Positions 58,017-64,000 of a stretch of DNA of 64,000 nt are shown here, piece after piece. Source of the stretch: Terriglobus albidus (GTDB lineage: Bacteria > Acidobacteriota > Terriglobia > Terriglobales > Acidobacteriaceae). A program made the translations under genes and the position numbers. The stretch covers positions 372,001-436,000 of the forward strand of contig NZ_JAGTAS010000057.1 in assembly GCF_025685425.1 (NCBI RefSeq), written 5' to 3'. Under the pieces are notes generated by a model. The model was not told where the DNA came from, made no database searches, and saw nothing but the letters and a program-made list of their open reading frames with translations. Within the stretch, counting starts at the first letter, position 1. Each line of letters opens with the position of its first letter.

Positions 58017-58769
58017 TTACGCGATGACCGGGATGCTGCTGAGGTCAGGTGTGGTGGAGCCCTTGATGCGGTTGGTAAGCCAGTCGGCGATGGTGGATAT
58101 TGCCGTCAACTTCCAGGTGCCTCCGTCTGCCTCAAAGAGCGCGCAGCCAATGGCACCGTTGGTCATCTGCTTTACGCGAAAGACATACTCACTGGCAGGC
58201 TGATCGACCTCACGGAAGGTCCGGTAAGGCTTCAGTTTCACGGTGGGCTTGATGACACGCTCTCCAACCAGCGGGCCAACACCTGTCTTGGCCGTCACCT
58301 TCTGAGAGATACCGTCATCGTCGATCCGGTTCTCGTCGGCCTGTGTGATCTTCGACGCCAGTGAAATCAGATCGTCCAGCTCCGGAGACTGCACGAAGAG
58401 GGCGCGGAGAGAGATATTGAAGTCTTCGACGGAGTAATACGTGTCGAACTTGAACTCCTTCTCCCCCTTCTGCGCCGTGGCTTCAATGAACGTCTGCCGG
58501 CGACCATAGCCATCGCTGCCTTTCGCGATGAACCGCACCTTGTCGTGAGAGACAACGTGGATCAGCACCGCATCTTTCTGGAAGCCTTCGAAGTCCGCCT
58601 CCAGCAGGTCAACAAAACCTTTCAGAGTGCCAATGGCGATGTTGTCGATGGTGGGCGGAGCCACCAGATTCAACTTGGTGTCGGAGTATTCCAGTCCATG
58701 GATGGTGAACCGCTCGACTGGTGCCAGGTCGAGAATCTTCTGTACAAACTCTGCTGTTACGTCTGCCAT
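58017..58769 (-). CDS. Phage protein, possibly recombination-associated
   Basis: 250 residues from ATG 58769 (in-frame ATG at 58790 possible). PVERFTIHGLEYSDTKLNLVAPPTIDNIAIGTLKGFVDLLEADFEGFQKDAVLIHVVSHDKVRFIAKGSDGYGRRQTFIEA, and KTGVGPLVGERVIKPTVKLKPYRTFREVDQPASEYVFRVK. Medium-size, beta-rich, next to another conserved unknown in the early region. No family that I can name with confidence. Confidence 0.6.
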   Translation of the reverse strand: MADVTAEFVQKILDLAPVERFTIHGLEYSDTKLNLVAPPTIDNIAIGTLKGFVDLLEADFEGFQKDAVLIHVVSHDKVRFIAKGSDGYGRRQTFIEATAQKGEKEFKFDTYYSVEDFNISLRALFVQSPELDDLISLASKITQADENRIDDDGISQKVTAKTGVGPLVGERVIKPTVKLKPYRTFREVDQPASEYVFRVKQMTNGAIGCALFEADGGTWKLTAISTIADWLTNRIKGSTTPDLSSIPVIA

Positions 58770-58829
58770 GCTCTTGCTCTTTCTGCGCACGCGGCGCGTT
58801 GCGGGTTATGGGTGAGGGGCCCGTGTTGC

Positions 58830-59204
58830 TTAGTTCGCCTTGGTGGCTTCGTCCGCCGTGACGGCGTCGGCCATGCCGAACTGAATCTCCGTCTGTTTCG
58901 TGTTCTTCGGGAAGGTGAGCCACTCGCCGTTCTTCTTGGCGATGTACATCGTCGACTCCACGGCCTTCACGCCAGCCAGGGTGGACTTGATGCTGGTGCT
59001 CACAGCAGCACCAGTGCGGTCCGGATACGGAGCAAACTCGAGATTGACAGTGATTCTCCGCTTCTGTTTCTCGGAGGTGTTGGGATCGTTGATGTTCTCG
59101 GCAACGCGCTTGAGCTCTCGATCGAGCAACTCGTACAGCGCGCCGTCCGCGATGTTGGAGAGAGTTAGCCTATCCGGCAAACCGTCATGGTGCTGCGTAG
59201 GCAT
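58830..59204 (-). CDS. Conserved-type phage protein, unknown
   Basis: 124 residues, AAAGGAAG before the ATG. LTLSNIADGALYELLDRELKRVAENINDPNTSEKQKRRITVNLEFAPYPDRTGAAVSTSIKSTLAGVKAVESTMYIAK with a short beta-rich C-terminal. Lies just upstream of the previous gene and likely acts with it. Function unknown. Confidence 0.6.
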   Translation of the reverse strand: MPTQHHDGLPDRLTLSNIADGALYELLDRELKRVAENINDPNTSEKQKRRITVNLEFAPYPDRTGAAVSTSIKSTLAGVKAVESTMYIAKKNGEWLTFPKNTKQTEIQFGMADAVTADEATKAN

Positions 59205-59247
59205 GGCAGGTACTTCCTTTCGTTTGGGGTGCTACAACTCTTGAGGT

Positions 59248-60090
59248 CTAAGGCTGAAGGGGTACAGCATTGAAGCCGGCGGCGTTCTTCTCTGCGTTTC
59301 GCTTCGCGAAGTGTTCCAGTGGCTTCGCCAGCACACGGGACACTTCCCTTGCCTCGCAGTCATCTGCGCTCATACCAGCGGCTGCCGCGATCGCCAGGAG
59401 TGTTACCCCAACTCCGCCCAATTCCTGCGAAAGTTCGCCCACCGGACGGGACCACACATAATCCACCAAGCGATGAGCCATGAAGATGTCCACGCCTGCT
59501 GCCTGGGCAGCCTCGCACGACTCTTCGAGCAAGCGAATACCACGCTGCGGGAGGTGGGTCGCCGCTTCAACTCCAAATGCATTCCGGCACCACTGCGACA
59601 CGAGCACCTGGCGGTAAAAGCGATCAACGAACGCTCCCCGATAGCGGATCCACGAGAAGAAGCCGCGGACATTGCCAGCCACCAGCGTCTTCGTATCGTC
59701 GTCTAGGCAGGACGGAGCGATGTATGTGGAGATGAACTCCTCAGCCAGCGCTGTGCGCTTCACTTCAGCAGCAGTTTCGTCCACCGGATCAATCCACGAG
59801 TTCTTTGCCGATGTCGGCGCAGCCGGAACGGCATCCGCTACAATCACCAAGTTGCGGTGTTCCGGATGCCGTTCCAGCAAACCCATCAGCTCGAGGTATT
59901 CGACAGCTTCGGCAATCGCCTCATCCGACTCGCAGATGCAGTCGTCCAGGTTGAACCAGCGACCAATCTCGGTCTGAATCATGGCGCACTCGCTCTCAAT
60001 CTCCTCTTTGGCCCAGCGGTATGCCAGCTTGTGAGCGAGCTCTACTTTGCGGAGCAACGCCTGCGAGAGTTTGCAGTTGATTTCTGCCAT
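59248..60090 (-). CDS. Phage protein with MazG-like C-terminal segment
   Basis: 280 residues from ATG 60090. Residues about 195-265, RLVDYVWSRPVGELSQELGGVGVTLLAIAAAAGMSADDCEAREVSRVLAKP, recall phage MazG-like nucleotide pyrophosphohydrolase segments (DxV-RPVGE-Q-ELGGV-VTL); the first part is a helical region with several conserved acidic residues. A nucleotide-pool role is possible but not shown. The frame extends to 60234 without support. Confidence 0.5.
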   Translation of the reverse strand: MAEINCKLSQALLRKVELAHKLAYRWAKEEIESECAMIQTEIGRWFNLDDCICESDEAIAEAVEYLELMGLLERHPEHRNLVIVADAVPAAPTSAKNSWIDPVDETAAEVKRTALAEEFISTYIAPSCLDDDTKTLVAGNVRGFFSWIRYRGAFVDRFYRQVLVSQWCRNAFGVEAATHLPQRGIRLLEESCEAAQAAGVDIFMAHRLVDYVWSRPVGELSQELGGVGVTLLAIAAAAGMSADDCEAREVSRVLAKPLEHFAKRNAEKNAAGFNAVPLQP

Positions 60091-60092
60091 GG

Positions 60093-60686
60093 CTATCGCG
60101 CCTCCTTCCACTCGGCCGTCTTCCAGACGTAGAGGGCTTTCACGCCCTGGCGGCAGTCGATCTGCATTCCGACCCGCTTTGCAGACTTCTGAATTGCCCG
60201 CTTCGTTTGGCGGATGTGGTGGATGTCGCGGCACTGAACCTCAAGCGCTTTCTTCAGTGCCAAACCCTTCAGCCTTTCAAGCAGTTCGCCGAGACGACCC
60301 TGTGGCGCACGCTGCGCGGTGGGAGTGGTATCAGGAACCGCGGTGATATCGATCTCTTTTGCGACGAGGATGTCCATCCTTACCTTCACCTTCTTTCCGT
60401 CCACAAGTGTTGGCTCTTGTGGCTTCTCTATTTCCGGTACCTTTACGGCCGCAGGTCGAGGTGCGTGCTTCTGTCCCTTACATAGGCCGCGATGTGTTGG
60501 CAGACCGCAGCCGCGTGTACACATCTCCACCGGTTTTGGCTCCGGCTCAGACTTCGGCTCTTCCGGACGCGGCACCTGCCCGACTGTGCGAATACACCCG
60601 GCGCACATTGGGTCGCCATCGATGAGAGCAACTGCTCTAACTGGTATTGATTTCTGCCCGCAGGGGATGCAGTATCCGAGTGCCAT
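60093..60686 (-). CDS. Zinc-ribbon phage protein
   Basis: 197 residues. CIPCGQKSIPV, CAGCIR and CTRGCGLPTHRGLCKGQ give several CxxC/CxxxC knuckles in the first 75 residues; the C-terminal part (LLERLKGLALKKALEVQCRDIHHIRQTKRAIQKSAKRVGMQI) is a basic helical domain suited to nucleic-acid contact. Coupled to its neighbours by near-overlap. No exact family. Confidence 0.58.
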   Translation of the reverse strand: MALGYCIPCGQKSIPVRAVALIDGDPMCAGCIRTVGQVPRPEEPKSEPEPKPVEMCTRGCGLPTHRGLCKGQKHAPRPAAVKVPEIEKPQEPTLVDGKKVKVRMDILVAKEIDITAVPDTTPTAQRAPQGRLGELLERLKGLALKKALEVQCRDIHHIRQTKRAIQKSAKRVGMQIDCRQGVKALYVWKTAEWKEAR

Positions 60687-60853
60687 TACGCTGCACTCCT
60701 ACGGAGACGCTCAAGCTCTTCCCGTGAAATCGATACATGGCTCCGGCGCCAGCCCTTCATGTAGGCCTTGTGGCACTTGCGGCACAGTGCCTGACCTGGA
60801 CGGTCACGGTCTCCACCGCATGACGAGCACGTCTTTTTCTTTCTGTCCACCAT
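60686..60853 (-). CDS. Short zinc-finger protein
   Basis: 55 residues from ATG 60853: MVDRKKKTCSSCGGDRDRPGQALCRKCHKAYMKGWRRSHV, two CxxC pairs plus a His, then SISREELERLRRSAA. GGAGCAAGAG precedes the ATG. Possibly a DNA-binding accessory; unknown. Its stop overlaps the downstream ATG. Confidence 0.6.
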   Translation of the reverse strand: MVDRKKKTCSSCGGDRDRPGQALCRKCHKAYMKGWRRSHVSISREELERLRRSAA

Positions 60854-60955
60854 CTCTTGCTCCGTTCTGTTCCACGTAAAGTTCCGCGTGGAACGTTGAG
60901 ACACACTTCACCTGTCCGCTCCACGGAGCGGTGTTGCTTCGCCAACTTTGTTGGG

Positions 60956-61102
60956 TTACTCGGGCTCTACTTCACCCTCGATCAACTCTGCCCGGCAATG
61001 CTGTCCAGGACGGAACTTGTCCGAGGCGTAGATCTCCGCCTCTATCTCGCTATCCGCTTCGACCTCGACATCTCCGTAAAACTCAACCCGCCACTTCGGC
61101 AT
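60956..61102 (-). CDS. Small acidic protein, 48 residues
   Basis: The frame reads MPKWRVEFYGDVEVEADSEIEAEIYASDKF then RPGQHCRAELIEGEVEPE. GGAAAGG lies upstream of the ATG at 61102. Beta-strand-like start and strongly acidic throughout. No known family. Confidence 0.58.
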   Translation of the reverse strand: MPKWRVEFYGDVEVEADSEIEAEIYASDKFRPGQHCRAELIEGEVEPE

Positions 61103-61138
61103 CGCCTTCGAACCTTTCCTTGAGTGAATGGCCAAGGT

Positions 61139-61286
61139 GTTTCATGAGCCCTAAACGCCGTCGCAGGATCTCCCTGCACACCATGCCTCGACCATTCAGT
61201 TCCCGGGAACACTCGGGTTTGTTTCATGAGGTAACCTACGAACCCGTTGCAGGATCCCCCTGCACACACATACCCCAACCGTTCCC
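61139..61286. repeat. Direct repeat pair with hairpins
   Basis: GTTTCATGAG begins at 61139 and again at 61221 (82 bp apart), each followed by a GCAGGATC-CCCTGCACA segment that folds as TGCAGG/CCTGCA or GCAGG/CCTGC. The copies diverge in between. In the gap between two leftward genes; possible regulatory or terminator hairpins. Confidence 0.5.
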
Positions 61287-61305
61287 CTCTTGCAGCCATT
61301 GCCGA

Positions 61306-61743
61306 TTAGCTTGGCTGCATCCCTTGCGCCGTAGCGCCAAACTCAACTTCCAACTGCCCGTACAACTGGCGCATGTAGACCGTGTCCGGGTCGAGTGCCT
61401 TACACCTCTGAACCAAAGACCGAATCTCACCCACTAAAGGGTCAAGCGCCTTCTGAATGTCTTCCGGGCTGACGATCAGGTAATAGCCGCATGGTGCTTG
61501 CCGGCGGGCTCCGATCGGTACCCGGTAGACCTCTATCAACTCCTTCACTGCTGCCTTCACTACCCGGTCACTGATTTCAACTCCGTGTGACCGGCACCAC
61601 TCCTGTACATCTGCCAAGCTCATCGCTTGATCTGCCCCGAAGGGCTTACGCTCCCACAATGCGTCCAGTACTGCCCGGTAACTTGGCCGTAGAGCCGAGG
61701 TCATGCGGGCTACAAGTACGAGTTGGGCAAGCGTTGAGCGCAT
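61306..61743 (-). CDS. Possible winged-helix DNA-binding phage protein
   Basis: 145 residues (ATG at residue 14 possible). LRPSYRAVLDALWERKPFGADQAMSLADVQEWCRSHGVEISDRVVKAAVKELIEVYRVPIGARRQAPCGYYLIVSPEDIQ is a winged-helix pattern with helix, turn, recognition helix (DRVVKAAVKELI) and basic wing, then a helical tail. Likely transcriptional regulator of the early region. Confidence 0.6.
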   Translation of the reverse strand: MRSTLAQLVLVARMTSALRPSYRAVLDALWERKPFGADQAMSLADVQEWCRSHGVEISDRVVKAAVKELIEVYRVPIGARRQAPCGYYLIVSPEDIQKALDPLVGEIRSLVQRCKALDPDTVYMRQLYGQLEVEFGATAQGMQPS

Positions 61744-61913
61744 CAGACCCTCGTACCCATCCGGACCATGCGGTCCTCAACCAGATCCGCGTATTTCTGT
61801 CGGACCTCTTCTGCGGTGAGCTCACCATCAGCTATCGCCGCGTCCAGGATTTCCTTCAGGGTTACCCTAGACACCTCACACGGTAGGCGGCGGTCTACAA
61901 TCACGTCATCCAT
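61743..61913 (-). CDS. Small hypothetical protein
   Basis: 56 residues from ATG 61913: MDDVIVDRRLPCEVSRVTLKEILDAAIADGELTAEEVRQKYADLVEDRM. Acidic, helical; its ATG overlaps the previous stop. GGCGG lies at the proper distance; an ATG at 61931 (MERRYR) is the alternative start. Unknown. Confidence 0.5.
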   Translation of the reverse strand: MDDVIVDRRLPCEVSRVTLKEILDAAIADGELTAEEVRQKYADLVEDRMVRMGTRV

Positions 61914-62151
61914 TCGATACCGCCTTTCCATTCATATAGGTCGATGGCTGACCCTTGGATCGCTGGAGGGTATCGATCACGAGGTCTAAATCGCTTTCTC
62001 TGGTTACTACCAAGTACGCGTCTATACTTCGCGGGTCTCTCATCACAAAGGTGAGCCGGCACCCGATATCAAACTCCAACTCAAGTCCAGCCATCACAGC
62101 CGCAACTACCTGTTCAACACGTAGAAGGTCGGGATTCTTTACGTCATCCAT
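61906..62151 (-). CDS. Small hypothetical protein (MDDV start)
   Basis: 81 residues from ATG 62151 (GGAGGTG upstream): MDDVKNPDLLRVEQVVAAVMAGLELEFDIGCRLTFVMRDPRSIDAYLVVTRESDLDLVIDTLQRS, an alpha/beta fold with strands LTFVMRD and AYLVVTRE. The longer frame to 62226 is not used. Both neighbouring small genes begin with MDDV, perhaps sharing a leader. Function unknown. Confidence 0.55.
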   Translation of the reverse strand: MDDVKNPDLLRVEQVVAAVMAGLELEFDIGCRLTFVMRDPRSIDAYLVVTRESDLDLVIDTLQRSKGQPSTYMNGKAVSNG

Positions 62152-62596
62152 TCGCCACCTCCATCGCATCTGCCTTTGTGGCAGCCAGCCATCGAACCTC
62201 ACGCCAGAAAATGACGTATATGCCACGGATGTTCTCCATCAGTATTCGCCTCTGCTCTACGGCCTCATGGCATTTCCAGCAGAAGAGGATCAGATTGAAG
62301 AGTCGGTCATTGCGGTCTGCTCCGCCCATGCCGCGGCGGTAGATATGGTGGACCTCTGCCGGCTTCTGAGTGACCACACCGTTACGCTTCAGGGCGTGCA
62401 ACTGTACTTCCTTGCCACAGGCCCGGCACTTACCGCCGTCACGGTTCCATACCCGCAGACGCTGTGCTTCATAGGCTGCACCTTCGAGTACGAGTCGGTA
62501 GCCGCCCGGCGCCGTGACGTCTTCGATACGGTTCTCGATCGACTCGATCACCTGGTGCGGCTCCGCCATTTTTGGCCTACGCGGGAAGAACCTCAT
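62144..62596 (-). CDS. HNH endonuclease
   Basis: 150 residues. CRACGKEVQLHAL, HHIYRRGMGGADRNDRLFNLILFCWKCHEAV: CxxC, HH, N and CxxCH of the zinc-bound HNH nuclease. The first 30 residues include a possible alternative start MAEPHQV. Overlaps the next ATG by 8 bp and is coupled to the GNAT gene (ATGA). Could act in packaging or homing. Confidence 0.85.
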   Translation of the reverse strand: MRFFPRRPKMAEPHQVIESIENRIEDVTAPGGYRLVLEGAAYEAQRLRVWNRDGGKCRACGKEVQLHALKRNGVVTQKPAEVHHIYRRGMGGADRNDRLFNLILFCWKCHEAVEQRRILMENIRGIYVIFWREVRWLAATKADAMEVANG

Positions 62597-63006
62597 GCCG
62601 GCACCTCCATCTCGTACATGACGGCGACCTGCTTCATGCCCAGCGCTTCATGGGTCAATTTTGAAACGTCATTGCAAAGGGCTACTCCGGCTCCAATTTT
62701 CTTGAATCCCATAGCTTTGCAGCCAACCACGACGGCACCATGAAGGACCTTGTAAATGCCCTGCTTGCGGTAGTCAGGATGCACCCAGGCAAGAGTGATG
62801 TAGCCGAGCAACTCATCCGCCCACCAGCGGACAACGGCGAGACCGATCACAGCATTGCCTTCATAGCAAACAAAGGCACTGTCACTCTCGTCGATCAGAA
62901 CCGGAGGCCTTCCTGTCGAGGCGACTATCTCACGCACGGCATTTTCCGCAGCACGCATGACAACCGTCGAAGCTCCAATAATCTGAAGATGGGTGTACGC
63001 TCTCAC
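62593..63006 (-). CDS. GNAT acetyltransferase
   Basis: 137 residues. YEGNAVIGLAVVRWWADELLGYITLAWVHPDYRKQGIYKVLHGAVVVGCKAMGFKKI contains motif A (HPDYRKQGIYKVL; normally Q/RxxGxG/A) with a small change. Acetyl-CoA-dependent transfer to an unknown acceptor. Coupled to HNH and to the zinc protein. Confidence 0.85.
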   Translation of the reverse strand: MRAYTHLQIIGASTVVMRAAENAVREIVASTGRPPVLIDESDSAFVCYEGNAVIGLAVVRWWADELLGYITLAWVHPDYRKQGIYKVLHGAVVVGCKAMGFKKIGAGVALCNDVSKLTHEALGMKQVAVMYEMEVPA

Positions 63007-63272
63007 GCTTTGCCTCCGAATGTCCCAGCATGGGCGCCATCAGCGAGGTAAGCATTCTCTTCCAGCCACTTCACCGAATCCGAGTAGGACTCTGCTCCGC
63101 TGTCGACGTTGTCGCCGAGGATGCCGGCCTTCGTCAGCTTTGGCAGTGCTGCCTTGCACTTCGTGCAGAAGGCTTCACGCCGCGCTTTCGGCTTACCGCA
63201 GATGCAGCGCTGGGAACGAAGGCCGCCCACATAGATTTCACGAAGCTGAGTTTTGGCGATCTTCTTAGCCAT
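63003..63272 (-). CDS. Small zinc-binding phage protein
   Basis: 89 residues from ATG 63272: MAKKIAKTQLREIYVGGLRSQRCICGKPKARREAFCTKCKAALPKLTKAGILGDNV, with CICG and CTKC making a zinc ribbon. Four-base overlap with the GNAT gene (ATGA) and about 8 bp with the HD gene. Upstream frame ignored. Confidence 0.65.
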   Translation of the reverse strand: MAKKIAKTQLREIYVGGLRSQRCICGKPKARREAFCTKCKAALPKLTKAGILGDNVDSGAESYSDSVKWLEENAYLADGAHAGTFGGKA

Positions 63273-63879
63273 GAAGCGCCTCCTGCAGGCTGGCCCTCGA
63301 TGCGGAGTGGTAGAGCCGGAAGTGCCGGGCAAGGTATTCCTGCTCTGCTTGCTCCCGCGACCAGATCTCAATGGGTGCGCCGAGCTCGAGAGCTATGCGG
63401 CCGTCTGAGCAATCCAGCGGATTGATGCCGAAGATGTCCCGCTGCTCATTGACGCGCATGGCTTTGTCGATCGTGTCGACCACTCGGCTCTTCGGGAAAG
63501 CATGACCGAAGCGGTGAGCAAAGATGGTGCCGACGTGGTCCTCGATCATCCGGTACATCTCGAAGGCTTCTGTACGCTTCTGTGGTCCGACGATGTCACC
63601 CAGGATGGCTTCGGTGTCGTCGTGGTGCAGGAATTCGTAAGCCATGGAGAATTCGCCGAGGCTGGCCAGATAGTCAGCACCGAGGCAGACATGCTGAGCG
63701 ACCACGTACCGGCTGGCTCCGCCGTAACGGGCGATGTTGGACAGGTGGTAGGCGATGTCCTCCACCAGAATGTCGTTCGGATCCGGATCAAAGGCATTGA
63801 TCAGGATGCCGCTACGCATGCGCATCATCGCTGCCGGCAGGGACGCCACGATTTGGCCAACGGTTCGGGTGGTGTTCAT
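63265..63879 (-). CDS. HD-domain phosphohydrolase (YfbR-like)
   Basis: 204 residues. RYGGASRYVVAQHVCLGADYL, EFLHHDDTEAILGDIVGPQKRTE and a later DKAMR: the H...HD...D metal-site order of the HD superfamily. YfbR-type 5'-nucleotidases dephosphorylate dNMPs; phage versions tune nucleotide pools. Probable full-length member; the stop overlaps the next gene start. Confidence 0.85.
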   Translation of the reverse strand: MNTTRTVGQIVASLPAAMMRMRSGILINAFDPDPNDILVEDIAYHLSNIARYGGASRYVVAQHVCLGADYLASLGEFSMAYEFLHHDDTEAILGDIVGPQKRTEAFEMYRMIEDHVGTIFAHRFGHAFPKSRVVDTIDKAMRVNEQRDIFGINPLDCSDGRIALELGAPIEIWSREQAEQEYLARHFRLYHSASRASLQEALHG

Positions 63880-64000
63880 TTGCCGAAGGTCTCCGTAACC
63901 AGCCAGATACCGAGGGTGACCATGACGGCGCAGGCGAGGCCTACGAGCATGCCAGCTATCGCAAGAGCGGCGTCAACAATGACATGGTGGCGATCACGGA
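63876..64000 (-). CDS. Small membrane protein, partial at window end
   Basis: Frame open from the right edge and ending at 63876, overlapping the HD-phosphohydrolase ATG (ATGA). Visible C-terminal 41 residues: HHVIVDAALAIAGMLVGLACAVMVTLGIWLVTETFGK, one hydrophobic helix. N-terminus outside the window. Confidence 0.5.
   Translation of the reverse strand, partial: RDRHHVIVDAALAIAGMLVGLACAVMVTLGIWLVTETFGK

Noticed and set aside
61042-61299. Minus-strand frame of 85 codons over the direct repeats
   Set aside because: It overlaps the better supported 48-residue gene at 60956-61102, and its sequence is repetitive from the duplicated DNA.

Overview
The window is a bacterial chromosome segment carrying most of a large lambda-type siphophage prophage. 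Base composition is moderately high in G+C. The host genes and the short interspersed repeats look most like Acidobacteriota (Terriglobus/Edaphobacter/Granulicella type); that assignment is inference from recall, since no rRNA or marker phylogeny is available here.

Host part, about 1-18.75 kb. In order: a partial SRPBCC protein, a short-chain dehydrogenase, a small Cys-rich zinc protein, a secreted TPR protein, a frameshifted dihaem cytochrome c gene, tRNA-Gln(CTG), a flavin-dependent (LLM class) oxidoreductase, an ABC permease/ATPase pair of the LolCDE/YbbAP type, a GDSL lipoprotein esterase, a degenerate EAL-HDOD protein, a pterin/queuosine and tRNA-modification operon (queD, a second PTPS/QueD paralogue, folE, truB), a Tat-exported enolase-superfamily enzyme, a family 2 glycosyltransferase, a TlpA-like thioredoxin lipoprotein, a small HMA-like protein and tRNA-Arg(ACG). 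Two short-repeat families are scattered between these genes. One is an about 113 bp MITE-like element flanked by TA, and it supplies the TAG stop codon of neighbouring genes.

Prophage part, about 18.75 kb to beyond the right edge. The tRNA-Arg 3' end is the likely attachment site. It is followed by phased TTACA repeats that look like integrase arm sites, then by accessory genes (a small secreted Cys peptide, a polytopic membrane protein, an XRE regulator and two exported proteins). The late genes run leftwards in lambda order: a candidate cos region, Nu1-like and A-like terminase, gpW-like, portal, S49 protease/scaffold, decoration protein, major capsid, a protein with 60-residue repeats, head-tail joining, tail terminator, tail tube, G/GT chaperone with a slippery heptamer, tape measure, tip proteins and gpJ, coiled-coil/holin-like protein, GH108 endolysin, and two large receptor-binding proteins that unusually carry signal peptides. 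From 49.5 kb rightwards lie early and accessory genes: SRAP, a pseudo-receiver, a DUF1376/DnaA-domain-I replication protein with iterons inside its gene, an ATP-dependent DNA ligase, DUF5131, DUF1643, HNH, GNAT and HD phosphohydrolase. No integrase or lysogeny repressor block is visible; it should lie beyond 64 kb.

The most notable observation is a set of five identically built late promoters. Each has a 19-bp palindrome centred at -46, a -35 hexamer at -35 to -30, a 17-bp spacer and a TAnnnT -10 at -12 to -7, measured from the A of the start codon. All five genes lack a Shine-Dalgarno sequence, while the other late genes examined have one. This predicts a late regulon of leaderless mRNAs under one dedicated activator.
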